Assembly (NCBI GenBank): GCA_964389475.1
Contig: CAYMFD010000009.1
Span: forward strand, 1-60,879
Direction of reading: 5' to 3'
Source: CAYMFD01 sp964389475
GTDB taxonomy: Bacteria; Bacteroidota; Bacteroidia; Chitinophagales; Saprospiraceae
DNA: 60,879 bases
In this document: positions 1 through 9,155 of the stretch, piece by piece
How the letters are laid out: each line of letters starts with the position of its first letter
How positions within the stretch are numbered: position 1 is the stretch's first letter
Notes under the pieces: model-generated
Database searches by the model: none
What the model was told of the DNA's origin: nothing
The model's input: only the letters and a program-made list of their open reading frames with translations
Translations under genes and position numbers: made by a program

Positions 1-3000
1 GGAGAGCGATGGACTGGGCCAGACGGATTTGACGATACGGCCAATCCTGTATTCGTCAATGCGCCAGGTACCTACTACTTCGAAGTGACATTCGATGATG
101 GCTGTGTGGCTATTGATAGTGTCAACGTTACCGTCAATGCCGGTGACCCGACCGTTGATGCAGGGGCAGACCAGGCGCTGACTTGCCTAGTCGGTCAAGT
201 GATGTTGACAGCTACGACGAACCTCAGCAGCGACTTTACCATCATATGGACAGACGTAGACGGCAACGTTATCAGCAACAATGCGACGATCACAACCAAT
301 ACGGCCGATACATTCTTCGTACAGGTCATCAATGATATCAATGGCTGTGCATCTAGCACCGACCGTGTAGTCGTCACAGACCATCCGCCACTCGAGATCG
401 CCTTTGCTGACCTATCGCTGGTCTGTAATGATAGTGGCACTCCATCTGATGACAGCGACGACATCTACGAGGTAACTTTTACTATTACCACCTCTATAGC
501 TGGAGCTAGTGTGGATATAGCATTGAATGGTACTGTATTGTCTACGGTTACGGATGGACAGACGGTAGACCTAAACCTACCAGCAGATGGTAGTAATGTG
601 GCACTCACTGCCAATAGTACGCTGGGCTCATGCGTAGCCGATGCCTTACTCATACCACTGGGTGCACTACCATCGTGTAGCAACAGCTGTGAGCTCACCC
701 TAGTCAGTCAGTCGCAAGCCTGCAATAACAACAATACGACGTCTAACAGCGCCGACGACTTTCACACGATCACGATCGAGGTAACTGCTCTCAATGGTAG
801 CGCAAGTGGGTATACTGTCAATGTAGGTGGTAGCACTTTCGGGCCGTTTACTTATGGAGCGACGGAGACATTTGACCTCCCCGCTGATGGCACTACCCCT
901 ACCCTAGACATCGTGGATAATGACGAGGCTGGATGTACGCTGCAAGTAGGTCTACAACCTGTCGTACCGTGTAGCGAAAACTGCTTTATCACCCTGTCCC
1001 TGATAGACCTACAGTGTAATGACCAGGGTACCGACCTCACAACGGACGATACCTACAGCATCACGTTTAGCGCTAGCGGCTTTAATACAGGCAGTGGATA
1101 TGAGCTTTCACTAGGTGGTGTAGTTGACGATACCTACCTATATGACTCGGTATACACGATCGAGGTAGCGGCTAACGATGTAGCTCTAGTCATGCTTGCC
1201 GTAGACGTAGACGATGCTGCCTGCACGAGTACTGTCACGACCGACGTACTATCACCATGCAGTATACCTTGCGAAATATCAGAGGTACTGACAACCATCG
1301 GCGCTTGTGACAATGCAGGTACTAATAATACAGATACGGACGATATATTCTCAGTGACCATAGAACTGACCAAGGAAGACAATGGCGTCAATAGTACCTA
1401 CACCGTCATGTGGAATGGTAGAACGTACGGTCCATTTGAGTACGGCCAACCCTACACGATAGACAGCCTACCCGCTGACGGTAGTTCGGTAATACTGACA
1501 ACATCCGACAGTGAAAGTACCCTGTGCAGTGAGACCATCACCGTCAGCCAGCTGCCATGTAGTGAATGTGTGCAGACAGTGGATGCAGGTACGTCTACCC
1601 TACTTAGTTGTACAGATCCTACGACGGACCTAGCAGCGACTAGCTCGGAAGTAGGTACCTACAACTGGTCTGGACCCAACGGCACCGTCAGTACCATGCT
1701 CACAGCCACGGTTGACTTCCCAGGCACCTACTTCTTTACGGCGACCTACAGCGATGGTTGTGTGGCGATCGACAGCGTAGAGGTGATGATAGACGTAGCG
1801 GCTCCATTCGTACAGGCTAGTGAAGACCAACTGCTGACCTGTGTAGTAGATAGTGTGGAGCTCAGTGCTGTCGTCAACCTATCCAGTAACTTCTTGATAG
1901 AGTGGATCGACAGCCTAGGCAACGTCATCAGCACGGACCCTACCATAACGGTAAGCGAAGCAGGGACGTATGCCGTGCAGGTCACCGACCTGACTAATAA
2001 CTGTACGTCACCTCAAGACTTTGTGGTGGTCGCAGTAGATCGAGCAGAGCCTACCGCCATCATCCTAGCAGATCCAGGTAATATACTCGACTGCGTGGTA
2101 GAGGTAATAGCCATTACAAGCGACGCCGACGAGAATACGGTGCTTACGTGGACCTATAACAACCAGACGTTCCAGACCGACGGTTTCACGGTAGACGAAC
2201 CTGGGACCATAGGTCTACTCGCTATAGATACGCTTACAGGATGTATAGCCAATGACGAACTTGTCATAAGCACTATTGAGGAGTATCCGATCATAGACCT
2301 AGTACCAGAGCTGGATATCACATGTGTGGATCAGGTCGTGACCCTAGACGCTACGAGCTCTCAGTCGGGAGATAACATATCGTACGAGTGGACGGACATA
2401 GTGGGTAATGTGGTGGCAGGAGACACCCTCCTTGTCGAGGTATCAGAACCCGGCACCTACTACATCACGGGTATAGACAGTAACAATGGCTGTACCAATA
2501 CGGATACCGTAGTCGTCAATGACAATGCTAACTTCCCTAATCTAGTGGCGGCTGACCAGGCTGTGATAGACTGTGATGCCAACGATGTCTCTATAACCGC
2601 TACTGCCAATGTGGCTAACGATGGATCGATCAGCTGGACTACGACGGATGGTAGTATCGCCATGGGTAGTGATCCCCTCACGATACTGGCTGATGCAGCT
2701 GGCCAATACATCATCACTATCGATAATGGGGACGGCTGTATCGAGTCCGACACGGTAGACGTAGAGCAACTACTACCACCTGAGTCATCAGAGGTAGCGG
2801 CCACAGACTTCCTCTGCGAAGGTGAAAGCGATGGACAGCTAGAAATCACGCAAGTGACCGGTGGTACGCCGCCATACACCTACTCTATCAATGGAGCAGC
2901 ACCTACCACGCAGACGAGTTTTGATAATCTGCAGGGCGGTGTCTATAGTATCGTAGTGACCGACGACAATGGTTGTACCTATACGAGCGAAGTCACCATA

Positions 3001-3558
3001 GACATCCTACCTGGACCCAATGTGGACCTCGTACCTGTACTGGTTGCAACACAAGGTGACGTGATAACGCTAGAGGTAGACATCGACATTGACACGAGCC
3101 AGATCGCACAGATCATCTGGACGCCTAACGATGGCCTATCCTGTGACGACTGTCTCAATCCTACCTTGCTCAGCTCTGAGGTAGACCAGGAGTTCTCCGT
3201 GACCGTAATTGACATATTCGGTTGTGAGTCTATGGCTACCATACGAGTCGATGTACAGGGTGAGACGATCTTTACCGTACCCAACATTTTCAACCCTGAG
3301 AGTAGTAGCGGTAACAATGGCTTTACGGTATATACCAATGAGAATGTAGAGGTCATAGATCGACTCCTCGTCTATGATCGTTGGGGTAACCTTGTGTTTA
3401 TCAACGAAAATTTTGCACCGAACGATATCAACCTAGGATGGGACGGTACCTATAGGGGCAAGCCTGTCGTGCAAGGCGTCTATGTCTTTGTCTTGCAGTT
3501 TAGCAATGTCGAAGGTGTCGAGTTTAATGATACCGGCGACGTAACGATAATACGATAA
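1..3558 (+). CDS. Giant T9SS type B-sorted adhesin (SprB-like), 5' end missing
   Basis: The frame is open from base 1, so the gene begins upstream of the window; an internal GTG at 85 is not a real start. Seen: four Cys-rich beta-sandwich repeats of about 97 residues (nt ~391-1570), each with acidic Asp runs and ending near PCSxxC; a string of PKD/Ig-like repeats (PGTY then GC, nt ~1570-2790); one SprB-type repeat containing TGGTPPYTYSING (nt ~2810-2980); and a C-terminal gliding-motility-associated domain (nt ~3268-3555) with IFNP, YDRWGNLVF, WDGTYRGKPV and GVYVF. That last domain is the type B sorting signal used by the type IX secretion system to anchor proteins at the cell surface. Role inferred: a surface adhesin for gliding or attachment. 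The ligand is unknown. No catalytic domain is visible in the part present. Confidence 0.88.
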   Translation, partial: GERWTGPDGFDDTANPVFVNAPGTYYFEVTFDDGCVAIDSVNVTVNAGDPTVDAGADQALTCLVGQVMLTATTNLSSDFTIIWTDVDGNVISNNATITTNTADTFFVQVINDINGCASSTDRVVVTDHPPLEIAFADLSLVCNDSGTPSDDSDDIYEVTFTITTSIAGASVDIALNGTVLSTVTDGQTVDLNLPADGSNVALTANSTLGSCVADALLIPLGALPSCSNSCELTLVSQSQACNNNNTTSNSADDFHTITIEVTALNGSASGYTVNVGGSTFGPFTYGATETFDLPADGTTPTLDIVDNDEAGCTLQVGLQPVVPCSENCFITLSLIDLQCNDQGTDLTTDDTYSITFSASGFNTGSGYELSLGGVVDDTYLYDSVYTIEVAANDVALVMLAVDVDDAACTSTVTTDVLSPCSIPCEISEVLTTIGACDNAGTNNTDTDDIFSVTIELTKEDNGVNSTYTVMWNGRTYGPFEYGQPYTIDSLPADGSSVILTTSDSESTLCSETITVSQLPCSECVQTVDAGTSTLLSCTDPTTDLAATSSEVGTYNWSGPNGTVSTMLTATVDFPGTYFFTATYSDGCVAIDSVEVMIDVAAPFVQASEDQLLTCVVDSVELSAVVNLSSNFLIEWIDSLGNVISTDPTITVSEAGTYAVQVTDLTNNCTSPQDFVVVAVDRAEPTAIILADPGNILDCVVEVIAITSDADENTVLTWTYNNQTFQTDGFTVDEPGTIGLLAIDTLTGCIANDELVISTIEEYPIIDLVPELDITCVDQVVTLDATSSQSGDNISYEWTDIVGNVVAGDTLLVEVSEPGTYYITGIDSNNGCTNTDTVVVNDNANFPNLVAADQAVIDCDANDVSITATANVANDGSISWTTTDGSIAMGSDPLTILADAAGQYIITIDNGDGCIESDTVDVEQLLPPESSEVAATDFLCEGESDGQLEITQVTGGTPPYTYSINGAAPTTQTSFDNLQGGVYSIVVTDDNGCTYTSEVTIDILPGPNVDLVPVLVATQGDVITLEVDIDIDTSQIAQIIWTPNDGLSCDDCLNPTLLSSEVDQEFSVTVIDIFGCESMATIRVDVQGETIFTVPNIFNPESSSGNNGFTVYTNENVEVIDRLLVYDRWGNLVFINENFAPNDINLGWDGTYRGKPVVQGVYVFVLQFSNVEGVEFNDTGDVTIIR

Positions 3559-3565
3559 TACAAAC

Positions 3566-3615
3566 GTCTGAGCCAGCGCAAGCATTTACCTCGCTAGCTG
3601 GCTCAGACATTTTAT
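3566..3615 (+). terminator. Rho-independent terminator after the adhesin gene
   Basis: A perfect 12-bp inverted repeat (GTCTGAGCCAGC at 3566-3577, GCTGGCTCAGAC at 3597-3608) starts 7 bases after the adhesin stop codon and is followed by ATTTTATTT. Confidence 0.8.
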
Positions 3616-3885
3616 TTCTGATGCTAGGCTACTTACTGAAGTTTTCTTGTAGGCCCCACTGAGTTTAAGGACCCTCCCAATGATTGAATCGTTGCTTTAG
3701 TCGAGTAACTTGTTGTACGGCAGCTTGACAGATAGTACCCCCAACTAGTAAGATCTTGCAAACAACTTGAAGTAGCGAAGTAGTATATACCCGATAAAAG
3801 ATTATCCCTCAAACCAAACTCCACGGGTCAACAAGGAGTTAGAGTTGTAGCGACTCAATCATATCTTTAAATCCTACCCAGCTAC
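3616..3885. other. Intergenic region, no gene seen
   Basis: No credible coding region or RNA gene is visible between the adhesin terminator and the dehydrogenase gene. The only promoter-like element is TATCTTTA at 3862-3869, one mismatch from TAnnTTTG, with no TTG at the right distance. The minus-strand open frame here has no recognisable protein features. Confidence 0.5.
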
Positions 3886-5259
3886 ATGAAGCCCCTCACC
3901 TCCGTAAATCCTGCTACAACAGAAAGCATAGCTACATACAATCAGCATACTGATCTAGAGATCGACCGGAAGCTCGACCAGGTCAGCCATGCCTACCACG
4001 CTTATAGGAAAACCACTTTTAACGCAAGAGCTCAACTACTACGGCGAGTGGCCGACCTGCTAGAATTACGCAAGCAGGACTATGCTGAACTCTGCACCCT
4101 AGAGATGGGCAAGACACTCTCTAGCGCCATAGCCGAAGTAGAGAAGTGTGCCTGGGTGTGCCGCTACTATGCACAACACGGTGAGGCCATGCTTGCCGAT
4201 CAAATCGTAGAAACTGATGCGCAAAAAAGCTACGTCACCTACCAGCCCATCGGTCCAGTCATGGCCATAATGCCTTGGAATTACCCATTGTGGCAGGTCT
4301 TTCGCTATGCAGCTCCTACGCTGATGGCTGGTAACGCCTGTCTACTTAAGCATGCTAGCAATGTAACAGGTGTAGCCCTCGACATAGAGGCATTAATGCA
4401 GGAGGCGGGCTATGACGAGGGTTGTTTCACGACCCTTCTAGCTAGTGGCAGTCGTATAGAAGGATTAATAGCAGATCATAGAGTGGCCGCCGTCACCCTG
4501 ACAGGATCAGGACCTGCGGGAAGAGCAGTAGGTGCTGCGGCTGGACGAGCCCTCAAGCCCTCCCTACTAGAGCTAGGTGGTAGCGATCCCTACATCATCT
4601 GTGCCGATGCCGACCTGCAGCAGGCAGCTAAGGCCTGTGCTACATCTAGACTGATGAATAATGGGCAGAGCTGCATAGGCGCCAAGCGGTTTGTCGTAGA
4701 GGCTGCCGTGTATGACGAATGGTTGGCCCTCTTCCGTAAAGCGATGCAAGAAGCCGTCATGGGTGACCCTATGCTATCGGACACTAGCCTAGGACCTCTT
4801 GCCCGAGCGGACCTCAGGGATGAGGTACACGAGCAAGTACGCCAAAGCGTCGACGCTGGGGCTCGGCTTATTATCGGCGGCGTAATCCCCCAACGTACAG
4901 GCGCCTACTATCCACCTACGATCTTGGTCGATGTCGCACCTGGCATGCCAGCCTATGACGATGAGATATTCGGTCCAGTTGCATCAGTCATCAAAGCTAG
5001 CGACCTCAATGATGCCATACGTATCGCCAATGACACATCCCTGGGGCTAGGCGCAGGCATATTTACTCAAGACCTCGAGCGAGGTGAGTACATCGCCAAG
5101 CATCAACTAGAGGCTGGTGCCTGCTTCGTCAACACATTTGTCAAGTCCGATCCAAGACTACCCTTTGGCGGCATTAGGGAGAGTGGTTACGGCAGAGAAC
5201 TTAGTGATCTGGGTATCAAGGCTTTTATGAATTGCAAAACAGTGTGGGTTGCCGGATAA
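3886..5259 (+). CDS. Aldehyde dehydrogenase, succinate-semialdehyde dehydrogenase type
   Basis: A 457-residue NAD(P)-dependent aldehyde dehydrogenase, full length for the short GabD-like branch. Seen: MPWNYPLW at 129-136, Lys155 in LLKHAS, TGSGPAGRAVG at 206-216, the general base Glu229 in LELGGSDPY, the catalytic nucleophile Cys263 in NNGQSCIGAKR, and EIFGPVA toward the C-terminus. In this family the enzyme oxidises an aldehyde, commonly succinate semialdehyde to succinate, in the cytoplasm. The gene stands alone between a terminator and the rpsU promoter, so context does not fix the substrate. The start ATG is the first in frame and gives the expected N-terminus (SVNPATTE). The family call is firm; the substrate is inference. 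Confidence 0.88.
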   Translation: MKPLTSVNPATTESIATYNQHTDLEIDRKLDQVSHAYHAYRKTTFNARAQLLRRVADLLELRKQDYAELCTLEMGKTLSSAIAEVEKCAWVCRYYAQHGEAMLADQIVETDAQKSYVTYQPIGPVMAIMPWNYPLWQVFRYAAPTLMAGNACLLKHASNVTGVALDIEALMQEAGYDEGCFTTLLASGSRIEGLIADHRVAAVTLTGSGPAGRAVGAAAGRALKPSLLELGGSDPYIICADADLQQAAKACATSRLMNNGQSCIGAKRFVVEAAVYDEWLALFRKAMQEAVMGDPMLSDTSLGPLARADLRDEVHEQVRQSVDAGARLIIGGVIPQRTGAYYPPTILVDVAPGMPAYDDEIFGPVASVIKASDLNDAIRIANDTSLGLGAGIFTQDLERGEYIAKHQLEAGACFVNTFVKSDPRLPFGGIRESGYGRELSDLGIKAFMNCKTVWVAG

Positions 5260-5275
5260 TAAATATGCAAATATG

Positions 5276-5305
5276 TTTCGATAACAACAAAAAGTACTAT
5301 TTTTG
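5276..5305 (+). promoter_or_regulatory. Putative rpsU promoter
   Basis: TATTTTTG at 5298-5305 matches the Bacteroidota -7 element TAnnTTTG. A TTT (5276-5278, followed by CG rather than G) lies 19 bases upstream as a weak -33 element. It implies an untranslated leader of roughly 110 bases before rpsU. Confidence 0.5.
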
Positions 5306-5422
5306 CGCCTCGCTAGGAGTGGCATGTGAAAGGCTGCCTTGAAATAAGGGAACTTTTTACTCACTGCACACTGTTTAACGAATTGATATATAGACTTTTA
5401 ATTACCGTATATAATATACTGC

Positions 5423-5608
5423 ATGATCATAATCGACATCAAAGACAGCGAATCAATTGAGAGAGCTCTCAAGCGTTACAAAAGAAAGCACAGAGATCTT
5501 AAGATCCGTCAGCAACTAAGAAGCAGACAATACTTCTCTAAGCCTTCTGTAGAGAGACGTAACGAAGTACTCGATGCTGCCTACAGATTGAAGAAGTACG
5601 GTAAGTAG
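5423..5608 (+). CDS. rpsU: 30S ribosomal protein S21
   Basis: A 61-residue, strongly basic protein that is full length for bacterial S21. The start (IIIDIKDSESIERALKRYKR), the middle (LRSRQYFSKPSVERR) and the end (RLKKYGK) are characteristic. S21 binds the 30S platform near the anti-Shine-Dalgarno region and affects initiation; in Bacteroidota it has been linked to masking of the anti-SD sequence. The gene has its own likely promoter about 120 bases upstream and is followed after 66 bases by a methyltransferase-like gene, possibly co-transcribed. Confidence 0.96.
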   Translation: MIIIDIKDSESIERALKRYKRKHRDLKIRQQLRSRQYFSKPSVERRNEVLDAAYRLKKYGK

Positions 5609-5674
5609 ACCACTAATCATAATTACGGGTGGCCTCTGCTACCTGTACCCCACTAACCCTTTATACCCTTACGC

Positions 5675-6427
5675 ATGACTGAGGAGGTAATCCCTTTTCC
5701 ATTTAATATTAAAGACTGGAGAAATTACCACGTAGGTCTGTATGAGGACAAGAAGTCCTTGTCGGCAGAAGCGGGTGTACAAGAGACGGTAGATAAGCTC
5801 CTGAAGCTTCTACCCTCTCTTAAGAAGAGCACCAAATTGCTCGTGCTGTCTACCGATGTAGGCAGTAGTGCCGTGTACATCGCCGCAAAAGTTGGCTGCA
5901 AGGTTGAATGTGTGTGCCGTACCAAGGCAGGAGCTAAGAGCACAGAAGATCTCGCTACCGCCGCTGGCGTTGAGGATCTTGTAAACGTCGTCATCTACAA
6001 ATACGACGAGATACCCTATAGCCACCTCACTTTCGACTTCGTACTAGCACTAGACTCTCTCAGCAAGGCAGAAGACAAGCAGAATGTATTCCGCGAAGTA
6101 GCTCGTATGCTGGTTCCTGAAGGTCGATTTGCCTTTACGGACTATACAGCGGGTCTAGCCAGCGACGATGAGAGCAACGAACGTATCTGCAAACTACTCA
6201 GCAGAGAAAGTATCATCCTCAGTCGTGACTACCAGCAAATCGCCGATAGAGCAGACCTCGAAAAAGTCATCGTCAAAGACCTTAATGGCAGCCTCGCCAA
6301 ACACTACGAACACCTCACTAAGGAAGTAGACGCTAAGTCTAAGAAAGTCGTAGCTAAACTCGCCCAAGCTCAGTCGGAGCTAGAGTTGGGATGGAGTATG
6401 TATATATTTCAAAAGCGAAACGTCTAA
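5675..6427 (+). CDS. Class I methyltransferase-like protein with degenerate SAM motif
   Basis: A 250-residue Rossmann-fold protein resembling the small-molecule N-methyltransferase group (glycine/sarcosine/dimethylglycine type). Seen: the motif I strand LLVLSTDVGSSAVYIAAKVG, an acidic second strand region (CKVECVCRTKAG), FDFVLALDSLSKAEDKQNVF as the post-II/III helix, EVARMLVPEGRFAFTDY as motif III, and a helical Lys-rich C-terminus. Motif I normally reads DxGxGxG; here it is DVGSSAV, lacking two of the three glycines, so SAM binding may be weakened or lost. It lies 66 bases after rpsU on the same strand. The family assignment is reasonable; activity and substrate are unknown. A non-catalytic role is possible. 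Confidence 0.7.
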   Translation: MTEEVIPFPFNIKDWRNYHVGLYEDKKSLSAEAGVQETVDKLLKLLPSLKKSTKLLVLSTDVGSSAVYIAAKVGCKVECVCRTKAGAKSTEDLATAAGVEDLVNVVIYKYDEIPYSHLTFDFVLALDSLSKAEDKQNVFREVARMLVPEGRFAFTDYTAGLASDDESNERICKLLSRESIILSRDYQQIADRADLEKVIVKDLNGSLAKHYEHLTKEVDAKSKKVVAKLAQAQSELELGWSMYIFQKRNV

Positions 6428-6701
6428 AGATCACTAGGTCCCGCTACGCCTTTTCCTGTCAATATCCTCACCTCCCCTCTCTTACGGTTCTAATTTGTGG
6501 GGTTAACTCTACATAGGACTCATTCTAGTATTTTTTGCTGAGACTGTAAAGCTTTACTATCACATTAATGATTACAGGTTTGAGGTATGGACTCCTCTCA
6601 AGTTCTCTTAATCTCTCCCCTCTTTCTCTCGACATCTCATTATCACGCTTCTCGATATCTTCATCTCGCAGACTCTCAATTTTTGCCTATCCTTGCCGTA
6701 G

Positions 6702-7412
6702 ATGATAAGCCTCACCGAAGCAGACATATGCTACATCGACGACTACCTGGTAGCGATCAGCAAGCCGCATGGGCTACTCGTACATAGGACATCTATAGCT
6801 GCGGATGAGGACGTATTCGCTCTGCAGCTGGTACGTGACCTCGTCGGTCGTACTGTCTACCCTGTGCATCGGATAGATCGCAAGACTTATGGCGTCCTAC
6901 TATTTGCCTTTGCCCCAGAGACGGTCCGTGAGCTCAAGCTCGCCTGGGAGTCGCAGTCTGTTACCAAATGCTATCAAGCATACGTAAGAGGCTGGGTACA
7001 CGGTGATGACACCATCACCCACACCATTAAGAACCACGCTGGCAAGAAGCTCTCCGCCACCTCTAGCTACAAGGCTGTACAACACTACGAGATCGATTTA
7101 CCGCACCGCGATCACAAGACCTCTAGATACAGCCTCGTCCACCTATCACCCATTACGGGTAAGACCCACCAGCTACGGCAATTGATGAATCACCTACGAC
7201 ATCCCATCCTCGGCGATAGGCCGCATGGGTGTAACAAGCAAAACAGGCTGTGGCTGCAGCACTACCAACTCTCGACCATGATGCTGTGGGCGGAGTCACT
7301 TAGCTTTACGCATCCTGCGATAAATGAAGACATCCACATATCTTGTGGTCCCAGCCAAGACTGGCAGCGAGTTACAGATATACTAGGACCACCGACCAAA
7401 GCAATACCATGA
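6702..7412 (+). CDS. truC: tRNA pseudouridine synthase, TruC type (RluA family)
   Basis: A 236-residue RluA-family pseudouridine synthase without an S4 domain, the size of TruC. Seen: the catalytic motif HRIDRKTYGVLL with Asp59, SKPHGLLVHRT at 20-30, RYSLVHLSPITGKTHQLRQLM, and HPILGDRPHGCNKQNR. In E. coli TruC makes pseudouridine 65 in tRNA; the HPI(I/L)GD-HG-NR block is typical of that subgroup. The stop overlaps the start of the next gene (ATGA at 7409-7412), implying translational coupling. TruC rather than another RluA paralogue is likely but not certain. Confidence 0.85.
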   Translation: MISLTEADICYIDDYLVAISKPHGLLVHRTSIAADEDVFALQLVRDLVGRTVYPVHRIDRKTYGVLLFAFAPETVRELKLAWESQSVTKCYQAYVRGWVHGDDTITHTIKNHAGKKLSATSSYKAVQHYEIDLPHRDHKTSRYSLVHLSPITGKTHQLRQLMNHLRHPILGDRPHGCNKQNRLWLQHYQLSTMMLWAESLSFTHPAINEDIHISCGPSQDWQRVTDILGPPTKAIP

Positions 7413-8611
7413 AAATAGGAATCATACGAGAAGGCAAGACACCACCTGACAGTCGCGTCACCCTCACCCCCACGCAATGTGCCACTCTAACTAACCAAGG
7501 TTACGCCATCACTGTACAGCCCTCCACGGGACGCTGCTATACCGATCAGGCCTATCGCGATGCAGGGATCACCGTAGATGAAGATATTATGGACTGCGAT
7601 GTACTGATAGGCGTCAAGGAGGTACCCATCGACCAACTGATAGATGGCAAGACCTACTTCTTCTTTAGCCATACGATCAAGGAGCAGGCCTATAATCAAC
7701 CGCTGCTCAAGGCCTGTGTGGATAAGGGCATCCGACTCATTGACTATGAGGTGTTGACCGATGATCGCAAGGCTAGGTTGATTGCCTTTGGTCGATTTGC
7801 GGGCATGGTGGGAGCTCACAACGCTATGTGGACGTATGCCCAGCGAATAGGCACTTTTGACCTACCTAGGATGAACAGCCTAGAGGACTACGCCGCAGCT
7901 AAGGCCGTCTACAATGATACGAGCCTACCGGCCTGTAAGATCGCTCTTACTGGTACAGGCAGGGTTGCAGGAGGCGCTGCAGAGGTATTACTCGACATGG
8001 GAGTCAAGCGGATCAGCCCCATCGACTTCTTACTCAACACCTACGACGAAGCGGTATTTACCCAGCTCAACAGTTTCTACTACGTGAAGCGTAAGGATGG
8101 CGCGGTCTTCGACTCCGCACAAGACTTCTATAACAATCCAGATCAGTACGAGAGTGACTTTCACCACCTACACGGTATAGCTGATATAATGATCAATGGC
8201 ATCTACTGGGACAATGATGCTCCCGCATTCTTCACCCTAGATGACATCAAGAAGGACCACTGGAACATCAAGGTCATCGCCGATGTCACATGCGATATCG
8301 CTCCCGTAACCAGCATACCTACGACGATCAAGGCTAGTACTATCGTTGATCCAGTATTCGGCTACGACCGCCTAACTGACAAGGAATCCGCACCCTACCA
8401 AGCCAATAGCATCGATATGATGACCGTAGACAACCTACCCAATGAGATGCCCCGCGATGCTAGTGAGGCCTTTGGCGGTATGTTTATGGACCACATCATA
8501 CCCGAACTGTCCAAAGACTCGTCTGCAATACTAGAGCGAGCAACCATAACGGTAGATGGCGGCCTCGGTAAACATTTTGACTACTTGAGCGATTATCTAG
8601 CAGGAAAGTAA
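7409..8611 (+). CDS. Saccharopine/alanine dehydrogenase-like NAD(P) oxidoreductase
   Basis: A 400-residue protein of the alanine dehydrogenase/pyridine nucleotide transhydrogenase superfamily, closest in layout to lysine-forming saccharopine dehydrogenase (LYS1). Seen: N-terminal KIGIIREGKTPPDSRVTLTP, the family's candidate catalytic Lys70 (GVKEVP) and His88 (FFSHT), the nucleotide-binding turn TGTGRVAGGA near 181-190, and SIDMMTVDNLPNEMPRDAS toward the end. I chose ATG 7409 because an upstream in-frame ATG at 7343 would add 22 residues lying wholly inside truC, while 7409 gives the family N-terminus and an ATGA overlap. The substrate cannot be set from sequence: saccharopine, alanine or another amino acid are all possible. 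The next gene starts 7 bases later, so an operon is likely. Confidence 0.8.
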   Translation: MKIGIIREGKTPPDSRVTLTPTQCATLTNQGYAITVQPSTGRCYTDQAYRDAGITVDEDIMDCDVLIGVKEVPIDQLIDGKTYFFFSHTIKEQAYNQPLLKACVDKGIRLIDYEVLTDDRKARLIAFGRFAGMVGAHNAMWTYAQRIGTFDLPRMNSLEDYAAAKAVYNDTSLPACKIALTGTGRVAGGAAEVLLDMGVKRISPIDFLLNTYDEAVFTQLNSFYYVKRKDGAVFDSAQDFYNNPDQYESDFHHLHGIADIMINGIYWDNDAPAFFTLDDIKKDHWNIKVIADVTCDIAPVTSIPTTIKASTIVDPVFGYDRLTDKESAPYQANSIDMMTVDNLPNEMPRDASEAFGGMFMDHIIPELSKDSSAILERATITVDGGLGKHFDYLSDYLAGK

Positions 8612-8618
8612 TAGCGAG

Positions 8619-9152
8619 ATGAAGATATACACCAAGACAGGAGACGACGGCACGACAGGTCTATTCGGCGGTAAGCGAGTATCGAAAGACGACCTCAGAA
8701 TAGAGGCCTACGGTACCGTAGACGAGCTAAATAGTTTCGTCGGTGGTCTAGCTGACCATGATGGAGATAACGAACTGCTGACATCTGTACAGCATAGACT
8801 GTTTACCATCGGTAGTTCTCTCGCAGCAGACCCTGACAAGCAGCTAATCACGCCTGACATACTACCGGCCGATATCGAAGCTCTAGAGGCCGCCATGGAT
8901 CAGATGAACGAGGGTCTACCTGAGTTGAGGCACTTTGTACTACCTGGCGGTCACCCGGCCGTATCAGCTGCTCACGTATGCCGCACTGTCTGTAGACGAG
9001 CAGAACGTCGCTGTATATCGCTTAACAGAGAAAGTCCGCTGGACCTACTCATCGTGCAGTATCTCAACAGGCTTTCTGATTATTTCTTCGTCCTCAGTAG
9101 GCACCTTGCACATAGTCACGGCGCAGACGAGGTCAAGTGGTATAGCCGCTAG
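8619..9152 (+). CDS. Cob(I)alamin adenosyltransferase, PduO type
   Basis: A 177-residue protein that is full length for the PduO/EutT-like ATP:cob(I)alamin adenosyltransferase family. It transfers the adenosyl group of ATP to reduced cobalamin to make coenzyme B12. Seen: N-terminal ATP-binding KIYTKTGDDGTTGLFGG, AYGTVDELNSFVG, LPGGHPAVSAAHVCRT, the Arg-rich helix CRRAERR, and YLNRLSDYFFVLSRHLA at the C-terminus. It closes the truC operon; its stop is 3 bases from the convergent lipoprotein gene stop. Confidence 0.92.
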   Translation: MKIYTKTGDDGTTGLFGGKRVSKDDLRIEAYGTVDELNSFVGGLADHDGDNELLTSVQHRLFTIGSSLAADPDKQLITPDILPADIEALEAAMDQMNEGLPELRHFVLPGGHPAVSAAHVCRTVCRRAERRCISLNRESPLDLLIVQYLNRLSDYFFVLSRHLAHSHGADEVKWYSR

Positions 9153-9155
9153 GTA

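Noticed and set aside
3633..3824. Minus-strand open frame in the gap after the adhesin
   Set aside because: No recognisable domain, no promoter and odd composition; probably chance.
5158..5364. Minus-strand open frame at the end of the dehydrogenase gene
   Set aside because: Lies over the dehydrogenase 3' end and the rpsU promoter; shadow.
6587..6787. Plus-strand open frame before truC
   Set aside because: Overlaps truC in another frame; low-complexity Ser/His-rich product with no family.
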